Below are positions 1-7,783 of a DNA stretch of 64,000 bases, piece by piece. The DNA is taken from positions 363,626-427,625 of the forward strand of contig NZ_JAODUA010000004.1 in the NCBI RefSeq assembly GCF_025399895.1. The letters run 5' to 3'. The position numbers and the translations under genes were made by a program. Under the pieces are notes generated by a model, which ran no database searches, had not been told where the DNA came from, and worked only from the letters and a program-made list of their open reading frames with translations. Origin of the DNA: Streptomyces sp. ASQP_92 (GTDB taxonomy: Bacteria > Actinomycetota > Actinomycetes > Streptomycetales > Streptomycetaceae). The first letter of the stretch is position 1. Each line of letters starts with the position of its first letter.

Positions 1-560
1 TCGATGGCGTCGGCCATCTGGACCTCGCCTGAATGCTGTACACCTGAATACTGGTCACCTGAATGCTGTGCACCTGACGGCCGCTCGCCGAGATGTCGTA
101 CGTCGAGTTGCTGTACGTCGGACCGGCCGCGCACGCCGAGGGGCCCGAGGTCGGCCGCCGCCCAGCTGTGCGCCCGCACGTGCAGGGCTAGTTTGAGGGA
201 GTTGCGAACCAACTCCTCCTCGGCTGCGAGGCCGACGGGGCCAACGGGGCCAAGGGGTGCGCGTCCGGGCACGTCGGTCGGGCCGGATGCGGTGGGCGCG
301 CTGTGCCCCATGGACGCGTGCGACTCCCCGGGCACGTGGGACTCCCCGGGCGCATGAAGCCCTACGGGCGAATCCACTCCCGCCATCGCCCGTGTCTGCC
401 CGACCAGCACCCCCAAGGCCCGGGCCTTTCGTTCCGGGTCCAGCGGATTTCGCCGCAGCTCCCGAGCCGCGTAACGGGCGGCCCGCAGGACCGCGCGGGC
501 CTGCCGGTCGAACTGCTCGGGCGTAACAGGCCACCGAGGTTTCCCCATACGGTCATGCAC
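1..560 (-). CDS. Hypothetical protein, C-terminus cut by window edge
   Basis: An open minus-strand frame runs from a GTG at 560 to the window edge without a stop. A purine-rich GGGGGAG sits about five bases before this GTG, so I prefer it to the in-frame ATG at 548, which has no well-placed ribosome site. The first 60 or so residues are Arg/Ala-rich and helical, with a run of charged residues. The rest is low complexity with short repeats such as GESH and QHSGxQ, matched by repeated 'cacctgaat' units in the first 70 bases. I do not recognise a family. The frame shows the expected GC-rich third positions, which supports coding. Confidence 0.5.
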   Translation of the reverse strand, partial: MHDRMGKPRWPVTPEQFDRQARAVLRAARYAARELRRNPLDPERKARALGVLVGQTRAMAGVDSPVGLHAPGESHVPGESHASMGHSAPTASGPTDVPGRAPLGPVGPVGLAAEEELVRNSLKLALHVRAHSWAAADLGPLGVRGRSDVQQLDVRHLGERPSGAQHSGDQYSGVQHSGEVQMADAI

Positions 561-907
561 GCCGCTCCCCCTCCCAGGCCCACCCGGACGGCAAGCGGGA
601 CGGGCCAATAGCCCCAGAATGCCCCGAACCGAGCCAGTGGGTCCAGGCACGGAACGACCTCGCTACGGCAGCGAGGCAGCGGCCCGAGGGCCGGACGCGG
701 GCCGCGATGGACCCCTCACGCGAGACCCGATTGATCCTTCCTCCGCCCCCGCGTCCCGCGGCGGCGGGCCCGGCCCGTCCGTCCCAGGTGGGTGCCGGCA
801 ACGCGGGGACCAAACCGCATGCCCGGCCAAGATTTCCGTAAACAGGCAGGTCGTAGCCGTGTGGTCGGGGCGCGGCAGGGCATTCGATGGCTCGGAGGTT
901 GATAACT
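561..907. other. Intergenic stretch, no gene seen
   Basis: Between the divergent hypothetical gene and the small hydrophobic gene I see no frame with convincing codon bias, signal peptide or known motif. It should contain the two divergent promoters, but no clear -35/-10 pair stands out. Confidence 0.4.
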
Positions 908-1069
908 ATGGTTCCCCTGCTTCTCGTTCTTCTCCTGGCTCTGATCCTCTTCGGCGCGGGCTTCGCGCTGAAGGCCCTGTGGTGGATCGCCGTCATCGTG
1001 CTCGTCGTCTGGCTCGTCGGGTTCATCGCCCGCCCGAAGTCAGGCAGCGCACGCTGGTACCGCTGGTAG
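908..1069 (+). CDS. Small hydrophobic membrane protein, 53 aa
   Basis: This short protein is almost entirely membrane segment: about 37 hydrophobic residues (L/V/I/A/W rich) followed by a basic tail ending ARWYRW. It resembles the small 'hydrophobic protein' found singly in many Streptomyces genomes, whose role is unknown. The start at 908 was chosen over 887 because GGAGG lies nine bases before it. A strong hairpin terminator follows at once, so it is a monocistronic unit. Confidence 0.7.
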   Translation: MVPLLLVLLLALILFGAGFALKALWWIAVIVLVVWLVGFIARPKSGSARWYRW

Positions 1070-1091
1070 ACGCCGGCTACGTACCCATACG

Positions 1092-1136
1092 CAGGTGGGC
1101 TCCCCGCCCGAGTGGTTGAGGCGGGGAGCCCACCTG
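1092..1136 (+). terminator. Strong hairpin terminator
   Basis: A perfect 17-bp stem (arms 1092-1108 CAGGTGGGCTCCCCGCC and 1120-1136) closes an 11-base loop just after the small hydrophobic gene. There is no T-run, which is usual for streptomycete terminators. Confidence 0.85.
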
Positions 1137-1214
1137 TGTCATGTCCAGCCGACCACCAACGCCCCACGACTACCCCGACGACTTGTCCGCCCGCCCTGGA
1201 AACATCGTGACGCG

Positions 1215-1231
1215 ATACCCCCCAGGGGTAT
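1215..1231. promoter_or_regulatory. CsoR-like metal-sensor palindrome
   Basis: ATACCCCCCAGGGGTAT is a near-perfect G/C-tract palindrome flanked by AT-rich ends. Its form matches operators of the CsoR/RcnR copper/nickel sensor family, and it lies 58 bp before the start of a His-rich membrane protein gene. No csoR gene is present in the window, so the sensor would act in trans. Confidence 0.6.
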
Positions 1232-1289
1232 ATAGTCCGTGGTGTGGGGCGGGGAACGGACCCCACTGACGGGATTGGGGATGAAGGTC

Positions 1290-1817
1290 ATGGACCACGG
1301 CACGCATCACGCCGGCACCGCGCACGACCACGCCGCGCACCAGCACGCGGGGCATGGCGAACACGACCACGCCGGGCACGGCGGAACGTCCTGGAGGATG
1401 GCGGCGCAGGCCACCGTGCACTGCCTGACCGGGTGCGCCATCGGCGAGATCCTCGGCATGGCCGTCGGTACCGCCCTCATGTGGGGCAACGCCGCCACCA
1501 TGGTCCTGGCGATCATCCTGGCGTTCGTCTTCGGCTACTCCCTCACCCTGTTCGGGATCCGCAGGGCGGGCCTGGACTTCAAGACCGCGATCAAGGTCGC
1601 GCTCGCCGCGGACACCGTCTCCATCGTGGTGATGGAACTGGTGGACAACGGCATCATCGCCCTCGTCCCCGGCGCGATGGACGCCCATCTCGACGAGACG
1701 CTGTTCTGGACCTCGCTGCTCGGCGGATTCGTCATCGCCTTCCTGATCACCACCCCGGTCAACAAGTGGATGATCGGCCGGGGCAAGGGCCACGCCGCCG
1801 TACACGCCTACCACTGA
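1290..1817 (+). CDS. DUF4396 membrane protein with His-rich N-terminus
   Basis: The 175-residue protein starts with about 30 residues rich in His, Asp and Ala (DHGTHHAG, HAAHQHAG, HDHAGHGG), then has about four membrane segments typical of DUF4396, including an HCLTGC motif in the first. The function of DUF4396 is not established. The His cluster and the CsoR-like palindrome upstream suggest copper or another soft metal as ligand, which is inference. ATG 1290 is preferred because GGGGA lies eight bases upstream; ATG 1281 would add three residues. Confidence 0.75.
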   Translation: MDHGTHHAGTAHDHAAHQHAGHGEHDHAGHGGTSWRMAAQATVHCLTGCAIGEILGMAVGTALMWGNAATMVLAIILAFVFGYSLTLFGIRRAGLDFKTAIKVALAADTVSIVVMELVDNGIIALVPGAMDAHLDETLFWTSLLGGFVIAFLITTPVNKWMIGRGKGHAAVHAYH

Positions 1818-1978
1818 CGCCACCGCCATCAACGGCTCGGCCGGGGCGCCCCTGTGACAGCGGGGGCGCCCCGGCCGCGTCTACTGGCGCGTCCTCAGGG
1901 TCCGGAAGGGACCCCTGAAGGGTCCGGAACGTTTCCGAGCGGAGGCCGTCGACGACACCTGCCGGCAACACCACGACA

Positions 1979-2692
1979 TCAGGCGGTCGCCGCGACGCCG
2001 ATGCCGATCGCGATGAACAACCAGCCGGTTGCCAGTTCCCGGCGTCGGCGGAACGCGGGGCGGTCCAGGAGGGCGCGCAAGCGTGTGGCCATGGCGACCA
2101 GGGCAAACCAGTAGCCGACACCCATGAGGATGTCCAAGGTGCCGAGGAGGAAGATCTGCCGACTCCTCGACCCGCTCCCGTTGACGAACTGCGGCAAGAC
2201 GCTGAGGAAGAACAGCGCCGCTTTGGGATTGAGCACATTGGTGAGCAGGCCCTGACGGAAGCCGGACCACCAACGGCCTCGGGCCGGGGCTGCGTTCGTG
2301 GACTCCTCCCGCCCGCAGGCTGGGGCTGCGTTCGCGGACTCCTCCCACCCCGGACGCTTGGTCAGGCAGACCGAGGGCGCTCCCCCGGCGGAACGCCGAC
2401 GGGCGGCGGCCCGGCGTGCGGCCAGTACGGCCCGGACGCCGAGGTGGACCAGATAGGCCGCGCCGAGCAGCTTGATGGCGTCGTACGCCACGGGTGAGCG
2501 CGCGGCGATGAGCGAAAGGCCGGTCGCGGCGGCGAGCATGTGCACGCACAGTCCGGCCTGAGCGCCGAGGCCGGCGGCCCGGCCCTTCGCCGGGTGTTCG
2601 GTCGCCGACCGGAGCACCACGAGGAAGTCCGGCCCGGGCACGACGTACGCCGCCAGCACCACACCGAGGAATCCGACGAGGTCGACCGTCAT
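1979..2692 (-). CDS. LysE-family amino-acid exporter
   Basis: The 237-residue protein has the LysE/RhtB signature VPGPDFL near residue 18 and a second conserved block around LLTNVLNPKAALFF, with about six membrane helices. LysE proteins export amino acids or similar small solutes across the plasma membrane. GGAGAG lies just before the ATG. The loop between helices 3 and 4 is unusual. It carries a nearly exact 12-residue duplication (EESANAAPACGR / EESTNAAPARGR), encoded by a tandem repeat of about 36 bp at 2285-2350. The substrate is not predictable. Confidence 0.85.
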   Translation of the reverse strand: MTVDLVGFLGVVLAAYVVPGPDFLVVLRSATEHPAKGRAAGLGAQAGLCVHMLAAATGLSLIAARSPVAYDAIKLLGAAYLVHLGVRAVLAARRAAARRRSAGGAPSVCLTKRPGWEESANAAPACGREESTNAAPARGRWWSGFRQGLLTNVLNPKAALFFLSVLPQFVNGSGSRSRQIFLLGTLDILMGVGYWFALVAMATRLRALLDRPAFRRRRELATGWLFIAIGIGVAATA

Positions 2693-2903
2693 CCGCTCTC
2701 CGTCCGTTCATCCCCTCAACGACCGTCCACAGCAAGCCAGTTCACCCAGGGGGCGAGGCGAGCGGTGCAGACGTCGCTCCGGCACCGGCCCCTCACGCCT
2801 GCCCCGCCACACGCGATCCGAACCCGGACCGGCGGTGAACGTCGAGGAGGCATGGACCAGACGGAGATCGGCCGCTACTGCCACAAAACACCCTCATACG
2901 TCA

Positions 2904-2949
2904 CGTCGTCCAATAGACGACAAGGGGGTTTGTCATCCATTGGATGACG
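2904..2949. promoter_or_regulatory. Two RheA-type operators before hsp20
   Basis: TGTCATC-CATTG-GATGACG (2931-2949) matches the RheA operator TGTCATC-N5-GATGACA known to control hsp18 in Streptomyces albus. A second, diverged copy with the same geometry, CGTCGTC-CAATA-GACGACA, occupies 2904-2922. The two are separated by eight bases and end 65 bp before the heat-shock gene start. Confidence 0.75.
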
Positions 2950-3014
2950 TGCTACAACGGTGGCAGTGAAGCGCATTGGCGGGTCCAACCCAAGCCTTCT
3001 GGAGGTGTTTCGCG

Positions 3015-3446
3015 ATGTTGATGCGCACTGACCCCTTCCGTGAACTCGACCGGCTCGCCCAGCAGTTGACCGGTGCAGGCACCTGGACGCGCCCCTCGGC
3101 GATGGCGATGGACGCCTACCGGGAGGGCGACGAGTACGTGGTGGCCTTCGATCTTCCAGGCGTCAGCGCGGACGCGATCGACATCGACGTCGAGCGGAAC
3201 ATGCTGACCGTCAAGGCCGAGCGCCGCCCCGTGACCAAGTCGGACGACGCCCAGATAGAGCTCTCCGAACGGCCGCTGGGCGTGTTCTCCCGCCAGCTCG
3301 TGCTGGCCGACACCCTCGACACGGAGCGGATCGAGGCCGACTACGACGCGGGCGTCCTCACCCTGCGCATCCCGATCGCCGAACGGGCCAAGCCCCGCAA
3401 GATCTCCGTCGGCGGAGAGTCCACCCGCAAGGAGATCTCCGGCTGA
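3015..3446 (+). CDS. Hsp20/alpha-crystallin small heat-shock protein
   Basis: At 143 residues this is a typical Hsp18-class cytosolic holdase that binds unfolding proteins without ATP. The N-terminus ([13 protein letters not shown]) is the usual amphipathic arm. The alpha-crystallin domain spans about residues 35-130 and has the conserved V(V/A)FDLPGV block and the C-terminal [10 protein letters not shown] segment ([10 protein letters not shown]). GGAGGTG lies seven bases before the ATG. Paired RheA-type palindromes upstream imply heat induction by derepression; rheA itself is not in the window. Downstream lies a DUF2267 gene on the same strand. Confidence 0.93.
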   Translation: MLMRTDPFRELDRLAQQLTGAGTWTRPSAMAMDAYREGDEYVVAFDLPGVSADAIDIDVERNMLTVKAERRPVTKSDDAQIELSERPLGVFSRQLVLADTLDTERIEADYDAGVLTLRIPIAERAKPRKISVGGESTRKEISG

Positions 3447-3618
3447 ACCAGCCATCCCGGGAAGCACGCCGGAGAGATCCCGGGGGTCACGCGAGGGCGC
3501 GGGGCGGGCACCTGGTCTCCGCCCGGCCCGTCCCGCACCCCTCGGACCGGGAGAACCCCGGAACCCCGGATGGATCGCGCAACGAGAGAGCGAAGAGAAC
3601 ATCGGGCCCGGAGAGGCG

Positions 3619-4023
3619 GTGGCTGGTGTGACCCTGCGATGGGAGGCGTTCCTCGACCAGGTCAAGGAACGCGGCGATTACAAGAGCGTTCAGGAAGCGG
3701 ACCGCGCGGCCCGTGTCGTTCTCGCCCTGCTCGGCGCCCACCTGGTCGGCAGCGTACGGGCCGAGCTGGCAGCACGTCTGCCGGAAACCTTCGCCCTGAT
3801 CCTCCTCAACCCGCTGCAAAGTGCCGAACCGCTCTCACCGGAGCGCTTCGTACGGGCCACCGCGGCCTGGATCGAGGGGGCCACCGAAGCAACCGCGGCC
3901 TGGGACGTCAGCGCCGTGCTCAGCACCGCGGCCGACGCGGCGGGCGATGCGCTGATGCAACAGATCCTGCTCCAGCTCCCCGCCGGGTACGACCTCCTCT
4001 TCGGCCGCCCCCAGCGGACCTGA
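3619..4023 (+). CDS. DUF2267 protein
   Basis: The 134-residue, mostly helical protein has the DUF2267 pattern: an N-terminal F(L)xxVxxRG helix, a middle AELAARLPETF segment and a C-terminal LPAGYDLLFG. The role of DUF2267 is unknown; it is common in streptomycete stress loci and often lies near small heat-shock genes, as here. GTG at 3619 and GTG at 3628 are both possible starts; GAGAGG lies before both. Confidence 0.75.
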   Translation: MAGVTLRWEAFLDQVKERGDYKSVQEADRAARVVLALLGAHLVGSVRAELAARLPETFALILLNPLQSAEPLSPERFVRATAAWIEGATEATAAWDVSAVLSTAADAAGDALMQQILLQLPAGYDLLFGRPQRT

Positions 4024-4068
4024 CGACATCGCGCCTATCCGAGCGGCACCGACGATCGACGAGAGCGG

Positions 4069-5244
4069 TCAGTCACGCGGGGTGCTGCCGTGCCAGTCCA
4101 GTATGACGACGGTGGCGTCGTCCTTGAGGTTGCCTCGGCAGGCGTCCAGTACCGCCGACGTCAGGACGCGCACGGCCTCCCGGGGGTGGGAGGACCGGGT
4201 GTCGCGTACCAGGGAGGGCAGATCGACGGCTGCGGCGCCACGTTCCTGCATGCCGTCGGTGAGCAGGATCAGACGATCACCCGGGTGCAGTCGCAGGTTC
4301 TGGAGCTGGTACGAGGTGGGCGCCGCCACGCCGAACGGCAGGTTCACGGCGAGCTCGACCTCCTCGGCCTCGGAAGCACCCGCCCTCAGGCGCAGGGGCC
4401 AGGGGTGTCCCGCGTTGACCAGTTCGCACATGCCCGTCTCCAGGCGGACGCAGAGCAGTTGTCCGGTGGCCAGGCCGCGACCGCTGGCCAGCAGGGCTTC
4501 GTGGGCGCGCTGAGCCTGGTGGAGGGCGTCGCAGCCGGTTCGGCGAGAGCCGCGCAGCGCGGCTGTGACCAGCGTGGCCAGGAGGGCGGAATCGGTGTCG
4601 TGCCCCATGGCGTCGGTGATGGACAGGTGCAGCGTGTCCCGGTCCAGCGTGTAGTCGTAGGTGTCGCCACCGATGTCGTCGGCCGGGACCAGCCCTGCGG
4701 CCAGGGTGAACTGAGGGGCCTCGCAGCAGGAGGCCGACGGGAGCAGCTGGTGCTGGATCTCGGCGGCCAGGCTGGTCCGGGTGGTGCGCCGCCCCACGTG
4801 ATAGAGGTCGGTGAAGCGGCGGTCCGTCACGATGATGTACGCCAGCGCGTGCGCCGCCTCGCTGATCTGTCCGAGCACGGCGTCGTCGGCGTACTGCAAG
4901 GTCACTTCCAGCACACCGATGCAGTCGCCGCGATTGGTCACCGGCGAGATCACGCGTCGGCCGCCCTGGCCGTCCGGTTCCACGTGCTGGCGCTGCCGAC
5001 GCAGCACGGTCTCGTAGACGCTGCCTTGCAGATCGAGTTGCTCGGCGGGGTCCGCCCACCCTCCCTCGGCGGGCGCGCTCAGGCGCAGCAGCCGCTGCCC
5101 CACGAGGTCGACGAACAGGAATGCCACACATTCCGCGCCGAAGCGCTTGCGCAGGTCGTGGGCGATGACGCCGACCGACTCCCCGGGCGGCGCGGATTCC
5201 GCAGCTGCCAGAAGCTCGCCCAGTTCCAGATCTCTACCACCCAT
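4069..5244 (-). CDS. GAF-SpoIIE protein phosphatase (PP2C type)
   Basis: The 391-residue cytosolic protein has a GAF-like sensory domain (about residues 15-145) followed by a SpoIIE/PP2C phosphatase domain (about 165-388). The phosphatase domain shows the metal-binding blocks [25 protein letters not shown] and the final [11 protein letters not shown]. Such proteins dephosphorylate anti-anti-sigma factors in partner-switching networks. No kinase or antagonist gene is adjacent. GGGAGG lies seven bases before the ATG. Two relatives lie at the right end of the window (62495-64000). Confidence 0.9.
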   Translation of the reverse strand: MGGRDLELGELLAAAESAPPGESVGVIAHDLRKRFGAECVAFLFVDLVGQRLLRLSAPAEGGWADPAEQLDLQGSVYETVLRRQRQHVEPDGQGGRRVISPVTNRGDCIGVLEVTLQYADDAVLGQISEAAHALAYIIVTDRRFTDLYHVGRRTTRTSLAAEIQHQLLPSASCCEAPQFTLAAGLVPADDIGGDTYDYTLDRDTLHLSITDAMGHDTDSALLATLVTAALRGSRRTGCDALHQAQRAHEALLASGRGLATGQLLCVRLETGMCELVNAGHPWPLRLRAGASEAEEVELAVNLPFGVAAPTSYQLQNLRLHPGDRLILLTDGMQERGAAAVDLPSLVRDTRSSHPREAVRVLTSAVLDACRGNLKDDATVVILDWHGSTPRD

Positions 5245-5578
5245 GGCAACCTCCCATCACCTGTCGCCTCTCATTCCCCGGGATTCGCCGACCTCACCCC
5301 GCAAGTCCGCGACTCCCTGATCAGGTGCCCTTTTCAAATGAGGTTGACCGGCGTGGATCCTGTGTGGCAGGGCTGCGGCCTCGTTGCGTCAACTCTGATC
5401 ACGGGCACGGCAGTTGGAGACCATGCGGGATGCGGTTGGGTTCACCGTAGGCGACGATGACCAAGAGGCCGGTGACCAGCGACCGGGACCGGCGGCCGGT
5501 GACTGGCGGCGGTGGCCGGCGGCCAGCGGCCCGGCGGTCGGTGGTCGGTGGCCAGCGTGGTGGTCGTCGCGGTGGGCG
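5245..5578. other. Intergenic stretch with low-complexity GC repeats
   Basis: No gene is supported here. Positions about 5460-5575 consist of imperfect repeats of units such as CCGGTGACC, GGCGGCCAG and GGTCGGTGG, which look like slipped-strand expansion just beyond the arsC stop. Confidence 0.4.
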
Positions 5579-6073
5579 TCAGGCCGTGGACTCGACCCCG
5601 AGTTCCGTGAGCAAGGCCCGGACGCGTTGCTCGATCCGGTCGCGAATCGGGCGGACGGCGGCCACACCCTGTCCCGCCGGGTCGGCCAGCTTCCAGTCGA
5701 GGTACCGCTTGCCGGGGAAGACCGGGCAGGCGTCGCCGCAGCCCATGGTGATCACCAGGTCGGACGCACGCACCGCCTCGGTGGTCAGCGCCTTCGGCAC
5801 TTCGGCGGAAATGTCGATGCCGGTCTCCCGCATGGCCTCGACCACAGCGGGGTTCACGGCGTCGGCCGGGGCGGAACCGGCCGAGCGGGCCACGACCCGG
5901 GCCCCGCCGAGGTGGGCGAGGAAGGCGGCGGCCATCTGCGAGCGGCCGGCGTTGTGCACACAGACGAACAGCACGGACGGCACGCGGACGGATGGGGGCG
6001 AGGCGGAGGGGACTGAGACGGACCGGGCTGGGGCGGACGGGCCTGGGGCGGTCGGGCCTGAGGGAGTGCTCAC
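5579..6073 (-). CDS. arsC: Arsenate reductase, low-molecular-weight phosphatase type
   Basis: The protein reduces arsenate to arsenite using thiol chemistry. It carries the phosphatase-like P-loop CVHNAGRS (Cys38, Arg44) and a downstream CGDACPVFPG segment whose cysteines would relay the disulfide to thioredoxin or mycothiol systems. The first 30 residues after the GTG start are Pro/Ser-rich and unlike the family, so the true start may lie nearer the conserved VLFVC strand. It is the last gene of the arsR-aquaporin-arsC operon, separated from the aquaporin gene by 213 bp that contain a G-rich repeat. Confidence 0.9.
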   Translation of the reverse strand: MSTPSGPTAPGPSAPARSVSVPSASPPSVRVPSVLFVCVHNAGRSQMAAAFLAHLGGARVVARSAGSAPADAVNPAVVEAMRETGIDISAEVPKALTTEAVRASDLVITMGCGDACPVFPGKRYLDWKLADPAGQGVAAVRPIRDRIEQRVRALLTELGVESTA

Positions 6074-6128
6074 GAGTCGCTCTCGAGTTCTTCGTTGGCG
6101 CAGGTGCGCGGATGGGCAGGTGGCAGGT

Positions 6129-6153
6129 GGGCATGGGCAGGTGGGCGGGTGGG
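6129..6153 (+). other. G-quadruplex-forming motif in ars operon
   Basis: Five runs of GGG (6129, 6135, 6143, 6147, 6151) separated by loops of 3, 5, 1 and 1 bases meet the usual quadruplex pattern. It lies on the strand opposite to the ars transcript, in the gap between the aquaporin and arsC genes. Confidence 0.6.
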
Positions 6154-6286
6154 CTGCGCACCTACGGGACGTGGGGGTACAGGGCGGCGCGGCAGGTACG
6201 CGAAGGTGGCGGAAGTGCGCGTCGTACGACCGGAGGTGCCGGGACCGACGGGCCCGCGGATACGGGCGCGGCGGACCGGAGGCGGC

Positions 6287-7060
6287 TCAGCGGTCGGAGG
6301 CGACCAGATCGTCCTCACGCTCGTGACCGTCGTGGGGAACCTGGGGAACCACCACCTCACCCTCCCCCATGTCAGGGGCGTGTCGGCCGAACAGGACGGC
6401 GACCAAGCCCAACCCAACGACAAGACCGACGAGTTGGGCACCGACGAACGGAAGCACGGAGCCCGGGGCTATGCCGGCGAAGGTGTCGCTGAACATGCGG
6501 CCGACCGTGACAGCGGGGTTCGCGAAGCTGGTCGAAGACGTGAACCAGTACGCCGCGCCGATATAGGCGGCGACCGCGACCGGCGCGACATGTGCGCGGC
6601 CGGTGCGGGCCAGGCCGAAGATCAGCAGGACGAGCCCGGCGGTCGCCACCACCTCACCGAGCCACAGATGCGGAGCCCATCGATCATGGGTGGACCAGGC
6701 GACGAGGCGCTCGGCGAACATGGCGTCGGCCAGCACCGCGCCGCCGATCGCCCCGGCGGTCTGGGCGCAGACGTAGGCGCCGACCTCGCGCACAGTGAGA
6801 CGCTCCCCCGACCGGCGTCCGCTCCACCAGGCCGCCAGGGTGACCGCCGGATTGAAGTGGGCGCCGGAGACCGGGCCGAGCAGGGTGATCAGCACGCCCA
6901 GTCCGAAGACGGTGGCCAGGGAGTTGGCCAGAAGCTGCACTCCGATGTCCTGGGAGAGCTTGGCGGCCTGGATGCCCGAGCCGACCACCACCGTCACCAG
7001 GGCGCCGGTCCCCGCGAACTCGGCCGCCGCGCGGCGGACCAGCGGAGCCGCCGCGGTCAT
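6287..7060 (-). CDS. Aquaglyceroporin-like channel (MIP family) in ars operon
   Basis: The 257-residue membrane protein has the two half-repeats of the MIP family with NPA boxes HFNPAVTL (about residue 69) and FANPAVTVGR (about residue 183), and six membrane helices. Next to arsR and arsC it most likely conducts arsenite out of the cell down its gradient, as proposed for AqpS in Sinorhizobium. The operon has no arsB or acr3 pump, which fits that role. Its start overlaps the end of arsR by 4 bp (ATGA), giving translational coupling. The C-terminal 30 residues are acidic and cytosolic. Confidence 0.88.
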   Translation of the reverse strand: MTAAAPLVRRAAAEFAGTGALVTVVVGSGIQAAKLSQDIGVQLLANSLATVFGLGVLITLLGPVSGAHFNPAVTLAAWWSGRRSGERLTVREVGAYVCAQTAGAIGGAVLADAMFAERLVAWSTHDRWAPHLWLGEVVATAGLVLLIFGLARTGRAHVAPVAVAAYIGAAYWFTSSTSFANPAVTVGRMFSDTFAGIAPGSVLPFVGAQLVGLVVGLGLVAVLFGRHAPDMGEGEVVVPQVPHDGHEREDDLVASDR

Positions 7061-7467
7061 CCGGCCTTCTCCGGCGTCATCGCCGCAGGGGCGACCGGGG
7101 CCCGGAGCAGCGAGGACAGCCTCGCCAGAGCAGCGGGCAGAACCCAGTAGTAGACCCAGGTCCCCCGCCGCTCGGAGCCGACAAGGCCGGCCTCGCGCAG
7201 CACCTTCAGATGGTGGGAGATCGTCGGCTGGGACACGTCGAACGGGCCGGTCAGGTCACAGACGCACGCCTCGCCGCCCTCGTGCGAGGCGATCAGCGAG
7301 AGCAGTCTCAGCCGTACGGGGTCCGACAGCGCCTTGAACATCCGCGCCAGGTCGACGGCTGCTTCTTCCCCCAGCGGCTCGCGCACGATCGGCGAACAGC
7401 AGACCGTGTCCTCGCACTCGCTCTTGTCCTTGTCCCGCTGGAGGACGACCAGCTCCGATTTCGACAT
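7057..7467 (-). CDS. arsR: ArsR-family arsenite-responsive repressor
   Basis: The 136-residue winged-helix protein has the ArsR recognition helix SQPTISHHLKVLREAGLV and the wing RRGTWVYYW. The CVCDL segment just before the recognition helix supplies the As(III)-binding thiols, and there are additional N-terminal cysteines (CCSP). I chose ATG 7467; a longer frame upstream has poor composition. No Shine-Dalgarno precedes it and a promoter-like element lies close, so the mRNA may be leaderless. A short inverted repeat (7464-7477) covers the start and could be the autoregulatory operator. Confidence 0.88.
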   Translation of the reverse strand: MSKSELVVLQRDKDKSECEDTVCCSPIVREPLGEEAAVDLARMFKALSDPVRLRLLSLIASHEGGEACVCDLTGPFDVSQPTISHHLKVLREAGLVGSERRGTWVYYWVLPAALARLSSLLRAPVAPAAMTPEKAG

Positions 7468-7477
7468 ATGTCTATGT
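7464..7477. promoter_or_regulatory. Candidate ArsR operator over the arsR start
   Basis: ACATA-TGTC-TATGT is a perfect five-base inverted repeat overlapping the arsR initiation codon, and the nested GACATATGTC (7463-7472) is also palindromic. The location suits autorepression; no binding consensus was tested. Confidence 0.35.
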
Positions 7478-7783
7478 TGACAGTCATCTAACTGGAGAGC
7501 AAGCTCGCTGGACCCCCAGGTGAGGCCTGGATGATGACGGCGACCCCCCGGCGGGCCGGACCCCCGGTCAGGCGGTCGGAAAGCGCACAGGCATGCCTCC
7601 CCCGCCCCGCCCTCGGCCATCACACGTTCACACACTCCCGCTACTCTCACCCCGGCCTTGCCGGACCCGGCGCGCACCCAGAGCGGGGTGGTCGCGCGCG
7701 CGGAGCCGGACACGGACACGGGCACGACTGCGAGTTGCGCCTGTGACCGCGACCGTGGGACGGACAGAGGGAGGAAGCCTCAC

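Noticed and set aside
2540..2947. 135-codon plus-strand frame between LysE and hsp20
   Set aside because: It is antisense to lysE for half its length and runs through the RheA-type operators, so it is not a gene.
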